Of a stretch of DNA of 64,000 bases, positions 46,546 through 62,163 are shown one piece after another. The number at the start of each line of letters is the position of its first letter. Position 1 is the first letter of the stretch. The stretch comes from Deuterostichococcus epilithicus (lineage: Eukaryota > Chlorophyta > Trebouxiophyceae > Prasiolales > Stichococcaceae): the NCBI GenBank assembly GCA_033439295.1, contig JAVTLE010000013.1:2914001-2978000 (forward strand), in the 5' to 3' direction. Below the pieces are notes generated by a model, which searched no databases, was not told the DNA's origin, and saw only the letters and a program-made list of their open reading frames with translations. The position numbers and the translations under genes were made by a program.

Positions 46546-48154
46546 GCAGCGCCTCAAAATGATGCGAAAAGCCAAGTACGCTTGTGAGGAAGGTAGAGTC
46601 AGCGCGGTCAGCCCTTGCTGCAAAGGGGCATGGCAGCTGATGAATTGGGTGCATCATACAGTAGTGTTTTGGGAAGGGGTGATTGGCACGAATCATGATT
46701 CAAGCTTGTGCGTGGGCGCGCCCGCACGGGTCGTGCAGACAATGGCGAATGGACATCAAACGCGGCGTGGACGCTCTTAGCGGGCTTTCGGGCCCGGATT
46801 ATTGTTTCTATGATAGAGTAGGCTTTCCGGCCCTGATTGTTTCGTCCTAATCCAACGCGCTACTGGAGGATTCAAGGTCCTGCTCAATGTTCCTGATGAT
46901 GGGACGCCATTGTATCTGTAACGGCAATTTTCTTGATGCAATGCATGATGTCGCGGCTCAAGTCTTGCCATCGTTACGTGGCGTTTGCGTTGCAACCATG
47001 TGTCGTTGTATAGTTCGATCATTGCTCGTATCTGTAAGTAATGGAGGCCGCTCTAACGCAGCAGCGCAGCACTGCGTACCCTCATCTCGCTGTGCGTGCA
47101 TTTTCGATGCGGTTGCTGCCATGAGGCTGCAGTTTACATACATTTCATGTGACTTACATGCCGGCTCGGTCAGTGGCACGGAGTTGCTGATGCCGCTTGC
47201 CGCTGCCACCCTACTGGCAGCATGCTGGCGCGTGCAGCTCCATCGGAGTGTCAGTGAACGTTGGCTCTAGCTCACAGGGCGCCCCTGTCCGTCAATTGGG
47301 TAGGTGACCAAGGCCTTGGGCGACGAGACTTCTGGCTGTCCACAGTCCCTTTCGGGATGTTTAGATCCTCGCCAAAGCGTTGGCATTGTCGCGGATGCTG
47401 TCAGGCAAAATTGGGAAAGAGCTGGCACTGCGGCATGTAGCCATCGGCACCGCCAGCTGGCAGCCTGGGCAGGGCTGATGACGACATCAAACCCGTGGGC
47501 TAATGCCGTGGCAGCGCTTGAGTGGCAGCGGCGTGCAGTCTTCAGCCCCCGCACAGCGCCTTCAGAGGGCGCCAAGCAGATGACTCAAACACTTTGGATC
47601 TCGTGCCCAGTCTGGGCTCGAGGAAACGACTTCTGGCACATCTTCCCTGTCGGCACCTAAGCTGCATGCCATCATGAGGTTCAGACTTGGATCGCACGTG
47701 TTGGCGGCGGAGACCGGCAAGACAAGATGCCGAGTTTGAAGCGCATCTGCACGTCTTGTGACAGTGGCGCTGTGAGCAGTGAGCAGCTTCGCTCGGTAAT
47801 GGCCGGTGTAGCACCGCTTTGGAGGGTCGTTTGTTTGCCACGGTGCTGCGCTGCCGCCATGCATGATGCAAAAGCTGCTTTTTAACAGCAGAGAGTGCAT
47901 GGCGTCTCCACTCATGCTCGCGTGTTCAGCGCAGCAGGCGGGTTTTCATCAGCGCTTGCATCTACATCATGGCCTATTGGCAATCAGGATACACATGGCG
48001 GTTTGGTTATCTGATGCTTTGATGCTTTGATGCTTTGATGCATGAGTGAGCCTGGTGGATCTCTCTCTCCAATGAGGCCTCTAGTACATTGACCCCTCGC
48101 CAAACTCGGTCGGCGAGGCTCTGACACCCCACTGACTCCACAACGCATAGCAAG
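46546..48154. other. Intergenic region, no supported gene
   Basis: About 1.6 kb. A plus-strand frame at 47304-47660 is open but has no recognisable motif. The right end holds a short tandem repeat at 48012-48041. Confidence 0.4.
48012..48041. repeat. Short (GATGCTTT)n microsatellite
   Basis: Three and a half perfect 8-base units of TGATGCTT lie just upstream of the second BTB gene. Confidence 0.9.
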
Positions 48155-49240
48155 ATGAGGTTGGCCAAGTTGCCGTTGGATGCTGCAGCAGTGGTGCAGC
48201 TGACTGTCGGCGGCCACCGCCACAAGATGACTGTGGGGATTCTGACGGGCTGTTCATCGTATTCAGCTTGCCAGCAGCAGATGACGCAGTGCAGACCACT
48301 GTGATGGACGACGATTTTGTTTTTGCATTGACCAAAACGGAGGCGTGTTTGCCGACGTTCTGAGCTACATGCGCAGCCGGTAGATCCGCTGCGACATGGC
48401 GGCAGCAGATGTGGTACGGCCATGTTATAAGAAGTCAGCAGAAAACTACAGACATCGCGTATTCGTTCATTGCTCGTTGCAGGACGTCCGATTGACATCA
48501 GTTTTCGAAGTCACAAGCACAGAAAATTTGATATTTGTTGAGTATTGTTGCTTATACCAGGGACCGTGCCACTCTGATTGCGAATACCACCTGCCTCCAG
48601 CAAGCGCGGTGCAGGAGGCCATGCAGCAGGAGGTGGACTTGTTCGGCATGGACCATCGGTGCATGGACATACTGGCGGAGAGCGCAGAACGGCATTGCAG
48701 CAAGATGCAGAACAGCTTGCAGAAGAGCGCGAGGCGGCGGCCGCAGCGGCTGCACGGGTAGCCTCGCGTGTGCCGCCGCCGTCTCCCATGCAAATCCACA
48801 AGAGGATCAATATTGTCGACCTGGATGAGGAGACACGCTGAAGCACCCCGACAACTCCCGCACCTGCCATTGGTCAACAGAGCGCATGAGGGTCGTCAGC
48901 ACCTACGAGAAGGAGGTCCGCTTCTGGGACTGCCCTAGCAGCATTGTGGCCCATGATGGGTGGGTGTTTTCGTCTGTTTCTGTGTCAGTTTCCTTCTCTA
49001 GCTTGCTGCCCTGGCGGAGGCCTCACATAACGACAATGCCCCTCTACTGCGCCTGCTCAGACACCGCCATTGATGCTGCGGACTTCACGTCGTGCCTCCC
49101 TTGCTTTTGCTGGCAGTGCTAGTATGAGTCTGTTGGGGCCTGGCCGAACAACACCCAGTGCAGGTGTGTTTGGTGCTGCAGTCCCTACAAGTGCGGGCGG
49201 CAGTGTCACAGCCACTAGAACCAGGGAGGGTGGAAGGTAG
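48155..49240 (+). pseudogene. BTB/T1-domain gene with interrupted reading frame
   Basis: The start (48155) opens with MRLAKLPLDAAAVVQLTVGG, a T1/BTB first strand. The next T1 segments appear in other frames: DGLFIVFSL near 48240 and IDQNGGVFADVLSYMRSR near 48334, with no splice signals between. A later exon has VQEAMQQEVDLFGMDHRCMD (48609 on) and then, in another frame, QLAEEREAAAAAAARVASR and HKRINIVDLDEE. Farther on, plausible exons read VVSTYEKEVRFWDCPSS (about 48880-48955) and SLLGPGRTTPSAGVFGAAVP (ending at 49240). At least three frame changes inside conserved segments suggest a decaying host paralogue of the BTB gene at 36099-38037, or sequencing indels. Family similarity of the pieces is clear; functional status is not. 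Confidence 0.5.
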
Positions 49241-49455
49241 AGAAGTATCAATTCGCAGTGCTAGAATACACCGGGTCAGTCGCGGACAACTAGGTCCAAG
49301 CCATCAGCATGGCGAGTCTGAGGCCAGCATTGATGCGAAACTTGCGGTTTGAGAGGTTGTTGACCAAGTAGACCCTGAACAAACCCTTTGAAACCTGAAC
49401 ACGGGCATTGGAAAGTCACTCCATGCGTCAGGAAGAAACTCATCGTCAGTGTGTG

Positions 49456-51199
49456 CTATACATTTGGCGCCTTGATCAGCCCGGCGGTCCAGGGCACGCT
49501 GGCGGGTGCCGTCTTGTGCTCCTGCCTGTATCCTTCGGAGTAATCGCCGCGGGAATTAACGACCAGGTTCGTTGCCGCCAGGTCGGTGTTGCCGTCCCAG
49601 CCGTCCTGCCGCTTGAGCCAGCAGGCTCCCGTGGTGTGGTTCCTGTAGAAGAAGGTTGTAGATAAGTCGGCCTGCTTAAAAAACGCCATTCACATTGGTG
49701 ATGGCAGCGCCATGCCAAGAGCTTCACTGACTCTGTCCAGCGGCTCTAAGCAGCCAGCCACAAACCGGCGTGCTGCTGGCGGAAATTCAGGTCGTCTGTG
49801 CGCTGTGCCTCTACAAGACCCGGCATTAACGCAGACAGGGAGGGCTGCGCCGCACCAGATGTCTGGCGTCCAACACACGCCGCTGGGGTCGCCTGCAGGC
49901 ACACCACTCGTGTCACACTGCCACTGCGTCTCCCCGCAGTGGTGCGCTCACAGCTCTGGCGCAGCTGCAGCCTGCTGTCTACCAGCAGCCAGCAGGCTGC
50001 TATGCCACCTCACAGTGTGCTTCCTCGAGCCAGTCCTCGTCAGAGTCCTGGACCTTCTGCTGATGATGCTCTCACAGCCGACAGCATCTGCTGGACACCT
50101 CCCCCCAGTGCATCATACTACGGAGACGCACCGCACCACACCCAGACATTGCAGCTGTCGGGCGGCGCCGACCGCGCCTTGCAGGCGGCGCAACAGGCGG
50201 CAGCGGAGCGTGTTTTGTGGTCCAGGCCCCAGCTGATGCCGGCGCCTTCGTAGTCGGCGTGGGGCTCTGCATGGCAGTCGTCCGGCAGTGGCTCCTCCAC
50301 CAGCTCGTGCTGCATCAGGTTTGCACAAGAAAGATTCAGCTTCGTGAAATGGAACCCCCAAGCGGATACTGGTGCCTTTACTAGCTCGTGCTGCAGTGAG
50401 GTATGCACAAAAGACTAGCCCGATGTGTGCAGCCTCACATTTACACAGCTGCTGGACCAGCTCATGCTGCATTTCAACAGCCACATCGTCATCTACAAGT
50501 CCGGAGGCACAAGCATCGGCTCGTTGACCAGCTCGCGCAGGTGGAAGCCAGGATTGCCGTCCACAGCTTGCCATTCTGATGTCAGGGCCTGGTGCGCGCT
50601 TTGGCGTGGGAGCAGAGCCGCTTTGAGCAGTTGGGTCGTCAATTGACACGTCTCGAAGCACCGCCGTGCATATACGAGAAACAGGACATCTTGACTCACT
50701 GCCAGAGAGTCTGTTGTACTCAGCGCGCTATCCAACAGCCTGAGGGTCCTGCCAGCACCCACCTGTTCCAGTGCGTCATCCTTGCCAGTGTAGTAGTAGA
50801 TTTTGCTGCTGTTGCCGTCGGCAGAGGCCGCGGATGCCGGCTGCCCTGCAGCGCTAACCTGCTGCATTGCGGCGGCAGCGGCAGCGGTGATGCTGCCATT
50901 AATGCTGACGCCGCCTGCTGCCGACGCAAGCTCCTGCACAAACATGCAACCATCAGGAGGTGTCCACCTGGAATGTCATCCTGCCTTCTGCTTCAGGATC
51001 TGCTTGCTGCAAGGTCGAGCCTGTCCTGGATGCCCACCTGCCGCGCGCTGGCTGACGTGAACGACACGACCGGCACAGGGTTGCCGCGCAGCGCGATGCC
51101 AGTCGCAACCAGGGCGGCGATGGTGACGCTCCAGAAGCACAGGCAGCGCGCCCGCCGGCGTGTCCGCCGCCTTTGCGCCGCCTCGATGCGTGCTCGCAT
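49456..51199 (-). CDS. Type II membrane protein with Cys-rich Apple/PAN-like domain
   Basis: Five exons join in phase to 244 residues: 51038-51199, 50763-50933, 50132-50309, 49856-49892 and 49456-49642. A basic cytosolic tip (RIEAAQRRRTRRRARC) precedes one membrane span (FWSVTIAALVATGIAL). A Ser/Ala/Gln stem follows. The lumenal domain has an ordered Cys/Trp pattern: PDDCHAEPHADYEG, AAACCAACKA, SCNVWVWC, GVCWTPDIW and TGACWLKRQDGWDG. The CC-x-x-C plus W-V-W-C and CWLK spacing is like algal Apple/PAN-type domains that bind glycans or proteins. The assignment rests on the cysteine layout only. The 37-base exon (49856-49892) is supported by phase and by its Cys/Trp motif. Two decayed copies of the exon 3 acceptor edge lie upstream in the intron. 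Confidence 0.65.
50362..50411 (-). repeat. Decayed copy of exon 3 acceptor edge (Apple/PAN gene)
   Basis: The minus strand reads TTTGTGCATACCTCACTGCAG then CACGAGCTAGTAAAGGCACC, matching the true junction at 50309 (TTGTGCAAACCTGATGCAG then CACGAGCTGGTGGAGGAGCC). Both the intron end and the exon start are copied. Offset 81 bases. Confidence 0.75.
50446..50467 (-). repeat. Second decayed copy of the same exon edge
   Basis: The minus strand has ATGCAG then CATGAGCTGGTCCAGCAG, again like the exon 3 start (GATGCAG then CACGAGCTGGTGGAG). Offset 157 bases from the functional junction. Confidence 0.55.
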
Positions 51200-52093
51200 G
51201 AAGCTACCCCCAGAAGGATCGACCCCTTGACGCTGTCGTGGCGAGCAATTGCTGTGAAGATGTAGCCTCACCGGGCTGCCGGCACTCTCGCTCGGCGCCG
51301 CGCTGCCTGCAGCGAGCACACATGTGTTTGTTCTGTTGAGGATCAGAGTGCAGCATGGTCAAGATAAAACAACCGACTGCATTGGCAGCATCTGCACGAC
51401 ACTCCCCCCTCCATTCCCTCGCCGCAGCGCAATGCCGATGGCCGCATGCTCCTGCGGCAATGATCACACCACCGTACGATGACTGCTGCAAGTATGCTGT
51501 GCAGGTGAGATCGGCTCACCGTGTCTGTGCTCGAGCACGTCTGCCAACGCGCCAAGTAGGCGAGGTCAGGTCGCCCAGGTGATCTGCGATGCTCTGGCGG
51601 GCATAACAGCCTTGGTACGGGCTGAGTCCGGCTCGGAAGAGGAATTGTACGTTTCGAAAGACACAAATGCGAGTGTATGCTGCCAGGCTGAGTGAAAAGC
51701 ATTGATCAGTCATGCACGACACAAGTGTGAGGGTTCAGCACAGCGGTTCTTTGCGTCCAGCGACGAATGGGTCGATGACCGGATTGTGACGTTGCAAAGC
51801 AGATGCCGTTTACCCACATCGCAAGTTGCGCGGCAGCTTATAGGCCGGTCGACGATTGCGCTAGTCGCTGACCGCTCAGTGTCAACCCTCCTGACCGAAA
51901 TGCTGCGCCCGGTCGTGCGCCTCATCGCTTGGCTAGCGAATTGAGATCGAAACTGCAGTCAACAAATGCCCTCGGATCACGCGTTTCGGATCGGCTCCAA
52001 GTTTGAATCGTAGCAATATTCGCTGCCCCTCATACCGCCACTGGCTGCAGCAGCCCGGCCTAGCACGCAACCCGCGGCTTTGCGGCCGGCTGC
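51200..52093. other. Divergent intergenic region
   Basis: About 0.9 kb between the Apple/PAN gene start and the PQ-loop gene. No supported exon. Presumed promoters and 5' UTRs. Confidence 0.4.
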
Positions 52094-54730
52094 ATGCCAG
52101 CCGCTGGCTGCACAGGCGCCATGCTGCCCACCGGCCGACCTGCGGCGGCGGTGCCGCGTGCGCAGCAGTACACTCAGCTTGTCAGCCTCAACTCCTTCAG
52201 CGGCAGCCAGCTCGATCAGCGGCGACCAGCTCGGAGCCAGCAGCGCGCACTGATCACGCACACAGTCGCAGCATATGGCTGCAACGCTGATCGCACCCGG
52301 CTGAGGGAGGGGCTACATGGGCTGCACAGCCTGCCGCAGCAGAGGGGGAGGCGGCGGCGCGGTCGGCCCGGCGGCCGGGGACCAGCGGCCGTCTCGGCGG
52401 GCGTATTGCAGCCGCAGGTCCACCACATGACGCTGACGCAGCTGTCGGCCCGATTCCTGGTGAGAGCTCCCGACAGCCAACCATGTCACGCCGGGTTTGT
52501 GGACCGTGCTCTTGAATGGTGCACTCAAGCCAGCCCTGCGACTGGGAGGGACGAGGGGGACTCTAGGTGACCCCTTGCCTGAAGGACTGAACCCTGCCTG
52601 CAGGGCTACGCCGTGCTGGTCGGCTCTTGCTTCCGCAGCACGCCACAGATCATGCGCATCATCCGAGCAAACAGCGCCGCGGGCGTCTCCCTGTTTGCCA
52701 GCATCGCGGAGCTGGTCGCCTACAGCATTACCTGCGCCTACAATTGGCGCCTGGGTGCGACCCTCTGGCTGTCCATGTGCGACTGTCAGCCATTGCCCCG
52801 GCTGCTTTCGGTTGCCTCACAATATGTCACACAACTCAGGGTGGACTACGATCCTGTCTGAAAGGCAATCCCGGGCAGTACTGAAGGGAATGTCCTCTCT
52901 CCAGCATGCACATTGTCTCTTCCGACTGCTCTCGGTGATCGAACAACTCTTCTGCTGCAACCACGCTCCCGCAGGCTGGGCATTCAGCACGAACGGGGAG
53001 GGGGCGGCATGCTGGGTGCAGGGCATCTTTGTTGCGAAACCAAACCGCTGTGCGATCCCCATGCAGGCTACGCCTTCAGCACGTACGGGGAGGTGGCAGC
53101 GTGCTGGGTGCAGGACATCGCGCTGATTGCGCTCATCAGCCGCCACATGCGTACCGGGCACAAGCGGCTGGCCGCCGCTGCGGTCGCCTTCGCCGCCTAC
53201 TGCTGGTGGCTGCTGTCGGACAGCTGCACCCTGTCCACGCTCACAGGTAGGCATAGACGGGCATTGTCTTATGTTGCGAAGCATCGTCAGGAGCCTGTAA
53301 ACTAGGACTCTCCGAAGCAACTCCACGACCGACGACCTTGTGGCGGCGCGGCAACAGCCAGTCTGTGCATTGCGCTGCCGCTGCATGCTCCGTGACAAGA
53401 CATGCTCATGCGCTGACACAACAGGATAGTGACACGACTGTCTTCGCCTCTGAGGCCGGCTGACCGTTTGGTTTCCGCCGCCGCCGCAGTGCTGCAGGCG
53501 TCCACCATCTCCATGATCGCGCTGGGCGGGCGGCTGCCGCAGATCGTGCTCAACATCAAGCGCGGCGACAGCGGCGAGCTGTCCATCACGACCTCCGCCC
53601 TCAACCTCGCAGGTGCTGCTCGCAATTCCAGACGCCCTTGCGAGCTGAGAGTTCTGCAGAGTCCACGAGCCTTGCGGTTCCGTGATGGCCTGCTGCACCT
53701 GGGGTCGGTGGGGCAGGGGACGGTGGACTTGTGCTTGTGGATGAGGACCGGCGCACTGCTACCTGCCACCTGCTGCCCTAAACCCTAAAGTGCGCAAGCG
53801 CCCGCAGGGCGACCGGAGGTTGCTGCTCAGACTGCACACCGCTAGGATGCATGCGCGCATTTGGGACGCTGGTGATGACCAAGGACGTGCTGCTGCTGGT
53901 GCATCCAAGGTCTAGGACGAGACCACGACGACATCAGAAAATTCCCCCTGGCCCTTGCGGCGCAGGCAACCTGGCGCGCGCCTTCACGACGCTGGTGCTG
54001 ACCAAGGACGCGCTGCTGCTGCTGGCCAACGCGGTGCAGGGCTGCCTCAACTCCGTGCTGCTGTACCAGACGGCGATGACGGCGGTGCGGCGGCGATCCG
54101 AGCAGCGCCGGCGCCTAGAGGCCGCTGAGCTGGCTGAGTTCGGCGATGACGATGAGGTGAGGCGTGGCGGGTTGGCTCTGGTCGTAAGGGCTAAACGCAT
54201 TCATTGTCTACACCTGGCGGTAGGCTCCTTGTTTTACGCCTGTATTCAATGGCTGGGAGTCAGAGTCAGAGTCGGAAGCCACACAGTTGTGCTGAGGGGC
54301 GCAGCCGGGAGATCTGGGTTCCCGCCCCTGCACCTGCGGGTTGTGAGGCTGATGTCTGATGCATCCTGCTGGCCGCATCTGCGGAGGATCTTGGGACTCT
54401 TGAAGACATCCCTGATCAATCGCCCCGGAATCAATGAGAAGAAGTCCATCGCACTGCCACCCAATGACCCTTGCCCCCGGCCTTCACTCCTCGAGGCAGG
54501 CGCCGGAGGCGAGCGTCTCGCCGGCGGCCATTGAGGCGGTAGAGGACGCGGACGAGGCCTCGGCGGCCACGGCCATGGCGGAGGCCGCGGAGGGCGGCCT
54601 GGCTGACGGCGGCTACGGCGGCGTCAGCAGCGGCATGCTGCTGGAGCCTCCGCCGGGCGAGTTCATGGACCTGGCCGGCGGGAGCGGCGGCGGCGGCGGT
54701 GGCGGCGGGCCCGGCACATCAGACTTCTGA
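52094..54730 (+). CDS. PQ-loop membrane protein, MPDU1-like
   Basis: Exons 52094-52459, 52604-52754, 53067-53246, 53490-53612, 53966-54156 and 54500-54730 fit in frame (about 413 residues; an in-frame ATG at 52121 is an alternative start). Two PQ-loop repeats are visible: CFRSTPQIMRIIRANSAAGV with SLFASIAELVAYS, and LGGRLPQIVLNIKRGDSGEL with SITTSALNLAG, followed by ARAFTTLVLTKDALLL and QGCLNSVLLYQ. Spacing and residues match MPDU1 (mannose-P-dolichol utilization defect 1), an ER protein needed to use Man-P-Dol and Glc-P-Dol in N-glycan and GPI assembly. The N-terminal 100 residues are low-complexity and the acidic, Gly-rich C-terminal tail is an extension not found in animal MPDU1. Two introns hold decayed copies of the following exon's start. 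Confidence 0.85.
52975..53027 (+). repeat. Decayed copy of PQ-loop gene exon 3 start
   Basis: After its own CCCGCAG acceptor, 53 bases match the true exon start at 53067 at about 45 positions without gaps (for example CTGGGTGCAGG and ACGGGGAGG shared). Translation gives FSTNGEGAACWVQG beside FSTYGEVAACWVQD. Offset 92 bases. Confidence 0.85.
53846..53903 (+). repeat. Decayed copy of PQ-loop gene exon 5 start
   Basis: After CTAG, the sequence reads RAFGTLVMTKDVLLLV in translation, beside RAFTTLVLTKDALLLL in the real exon (53966). Bases ACGCTGGTG, TGACCAAGGACG and TGCTGCTGCTG are shared. Offset about 121 bases. Confidence 0.85.
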
Positions 54731-55365
54731 GGCAGCATTTTTGAAACGGGCTCCAGAGGTCTGGGACCGTATCAGCGGGGTCGGGTCAGCAGCTCGTCAG
54801 TTTAGTCCTCCAGAAGGAGAGGCGAGACGGAGGGTCCATGTACATCAAAATATTACCGGAGTCATGGCCTATGCACGAGGCAGCCTGGTGTATTCGATTT
54901 GTAGCCATGCTCCAGATTGGTCTGATGCAGAGCGATGGCTCGAGTTTATACTCAGGCATAGACGGGTATCAGCTCTGCATTGTTGCCGCACACCTGTTCC
55001 GCTTGTGCGCCTGACTAACCGGCCCAGGATAAACATTGCTGAAGGCGTGCACCGGCCGGACAGCAGACACGGCACATCAGGCTCAGTTGGCTTGCAAATT
55101 TGGCTAGCAACCGACAATTCGCCGGTAAGCGTGAACGGTATGGTGCAGCATTGCAGATCAAGAACAATCGCCTTCCTGCTGCCCCTAAACCCTGCACGAG
55201 CAAGTACACACCTCCTGCCCGGCCTCGCCTCTGCGGAACAACGGCGTGAAGTTTAAGCGCGAACGCGACTCCAACAGCTTTGGATCCTGCCGTTGGCCTG
55301 AAGCCTCGCCGTCGGCCGCCGGCGCAGCCCGGGCGCCTGAACAGCCCGAAAAGCTCCGCAGAACT
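54731..55365. other. Intergenic region
   Basis: Between the PQ-loop gene stop and the next plus-strand start. It contains a CCCCTAAACCCTG motif at about 55183. The frame of the next gene is open upstream to 55246 without an ATG, so an upstream 5' exon is possible. Confidence 0.4.
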
Positions 55366-59638
<4,273 letters not shown>

Positions 59639-60198
59639 GTGCGCTGGTGTGAGCTGGTGACGATACAAAGCGCCAGGGCAGGATGCGAGCCTTTGGGCTC
59701 GCCGCTGAATTGCCGTTGTCCGGGCCAAAGCCAGCGCTGCCGTCAGACGCACACGCCCCATACACAATCGTTGGCCTAGGCTTGTACGTATGGCTAGAGA
59801 GGTCGGTATTGCTCGGCGGCCCATCCAGTCAAGGACTGCTGCCATGCATAAACCAAGTGCTACCTGTGACAAATGTGTGTCGTCTTTACGTGGTTTACAA
59901 GGAGTGTCTTTGAGCCTACCCCTGACGATCGGCAGATCTGTGGTTTTGCTACCAGACGTTCTGTGAAGTGGCCACCAGCGGTGGGTCTTCACATATACCA
60001 ATCCCTATCCCTGTCCCTGCGCCACGCACCAGGGCCCATGTGACCCATCACCGCATGCTGCTTTGTCATGGCTTGGCACGCCTGCCACCTCCTCGCACAG
60101 CCGCTCTGCACCACAACTTGCAGTGGGTATCAACAGCGACAACCTGGTCCAATTACCTGAGACTGCGCCACACTCCAACGATCCAACCCTTCGAAACC
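59639..60198. other. Convergent 3' intergenic region
   Basis: Between the Q-rich gene stop and the SLX9 stop. No exon is supported. Confidence 0.4.
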
Positions 60199-61777
60199 CT
60201 ATGCGGTGTCCATCTGGCGCGCCGCCCGCCGCTGGCCCTTCGTGCGCCCGGCCTGCTTCGTCTTTGGCGGTGGCGGCGCCGCCGGCATCGCTGCTGCCAG
60301 GTGCGCTGTGACAGCGGCAATGGGGTCCGCCTTGAACTGTGGGTGCGCCAGCACCTGCTGCAACCGCGCTGTCTCGTTGTCCCTGCGCCACATCGCGGGC
60401 AGAGGTTTGGCGGGATGTGCAGGGCGGGACGACAGTTGCCGTGACGTGCCGCAGCGGCATGCCATCTCCTCGCGTCTGCGCTGGTGGGCAGCGTGAGTCG
60501 CAGGCTCCTGCGGCTCCTGCAGATTGACGCCCTTCCACCACGTGCGCTCACTGCACTGCCTCCTGCTGCACCGGCGAGCAGGCCCGCGAACTGGCGCGGC
60601 CTCAAGCGCAAACCGCTACAGTCGTGCAGAGCTCAGTGCCGAGTCACAGCATGCGCAGTCGTCAATGTCCGGCAGCCGGCTGATTATCACGTCGCCCCCT
60701 GACCACAGGCTGAACCCAACTCAGACACATGGTCCAGGGAGGGGAAACCCACGTGATTCTGATGCGCTGCTTGCAGCCGCCGACGCCCAGGCCACGCTGC
60801 GCCTTTGGCGGCCGCTTGTCTGCCGCCGCTGCAGCTGCCGCGTCCGCTAGCGAAGCCGATAGCGACGAGAGGTCTCCGAGCGCCGCGGACAGCGGCTTCC
60901 GCTTCTTCTTCTGCAGTGACAAGCACGCAAAGACTGAAGCGCCTGACTTGAGACGAAGCAACGGGCTGAGCAAGTGCCACGCGCAGTGGTTTCCGCAGCA
61001 AGAACTGCACAAGAAGCGCGCTCGTGCTTCTGCGGCAAAGGTGAGCACGGTGCGCCAGCAGCGAGGGCTGCAGGTATGCAGCTGCTGAGGTGCAGGCGGA
61101 GCAAAAGGCGCGGCAGGACAGGTCATGCATCTCATGAGCGCGGCCGTGGCCGAGCGCACCGCCAAGTTCAAATGCCAAGATGATGAGATCAGCAAAGGGG
61201 TTTCGCCTTCTTTAAGCCACTCTTCAAGCTCAGTGCTGGCGGCCGGTTCTCCGTGATCCCTGCAGCACGGCCAGAGAGCGACTCATGCAAGGATTTGCAC
61301 TCGACGCAATGCTGGGGCAACTGCATCGATGCACTGCGGCGCGTCGGCCCCCCCAGACTCACGCTGCATGAAATGCGCCTGCTTTGCGAGCTTGCGCTTG
61401 ATGTGCGCCGGTGGTGCCGGTCCCTCTGCTCCCTCTTCCCCTTCCTCGGCATCGATGGCGGGCTCATCCGTGGCCTGGAGCGAGATGTTATGTGCGTCGC
61501 TTCACCACAGTTCGATGCAGAGGCGGCGCTGCTTTCATGATATCGTGAGGAGGTGTGACACGTACATGCATCCATGCCAAAGCGGCATGCATGCCAGACC
61601 GGCAATGCGGCGCACCTTTGCTTTGGCTCTCCGGCGCTTGGCCTTTTGCACACGCTTCTTTACCTGCAATAGGGGTTTGTACCTCTATCGCCGCCGACAT
61701 CTGTTACTGCACAAGGATTGATGCCACATCCTCACTTGGCGCTTCTCTACGCTGCCGCCAACACCAGCACTCACCAT
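60199..61777 (-). CDS. SLX9: SLX9-type ribosome biogenesis protein
   Basis: Six exons join in frame to 198 residues: 61736-61777, 61616-61663, 61363-61474, 61207-61259, 60753-60910 and 60199-60382. The chain starts MVSAGVGGSVEKRQ, then a very basic block (VKKRVQKAKRRRAKAK), an acidic stretch (DAEEGEEGAEG), HIKRKLAKQAHFMQR, a second Lys block with RKPLSAALGDLSSL, and the diagnostic C-terminal motif ARLQQVLAHPQFKADPIAAV before a basic tail. The order basic-LGDL-(F/V)xxVLxxPxFxxxPxxAxxxHL is that of SLX9/FAM207, a 90S/pre-40S factor acting in the nucleolus and in 40S export. Length fits the family (yeast about 210). The intron after 61207 fits only a GC donor (AAG|GCGAAA), which also gives the right phase. 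It shares a 386-base divergent promoter with HAT1. Confidence 0.85.
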
Positions 61778-62163
61778 GCAAAGTAGCCTCGGTTTTTGGC
61801 GACGACGAGGAGTGCCCTCAGAGAGTCGCCCTTCTCTTAGGTTGGATGGCCCCTGCCAGTCAATATATGCGTGGTATTCTTGGCTTGCACGGTGCCAGAT
61901 TTGAGATTGCACTTGAACTTTTGGCGATGGCCTCGCCGGCGCCAGAGAACACGACGAGATAGGGCAGGGCGATGCAACAAATTGCAGGAATGCTCTTGCT
62001 AGTCGCGCACGCGCAGAGGCAAGCATTTTTCCTGCCTCCGGAAGCAGCTGCGCCAATTGTGCGCCATCCTCTGCTGCCATGCACACCATGTTCAAAGTGC
62101 CGATTTGAATTTGCGAAACTCATGAATTGCGTCAGCCGTTTTGAGGGCCAGCGCATAGCAGCA
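61778..62163. promoter_or_regulatory. Compact bidirectional promoter region of SLX9 and HAT1
   Basis: Only 386 bases separate the two start codons. I see no TATA box or other defined element. The HAT1 frame is open upstream to 61972, so the HAT1 start could lie farther left. Confidence 0.45.
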
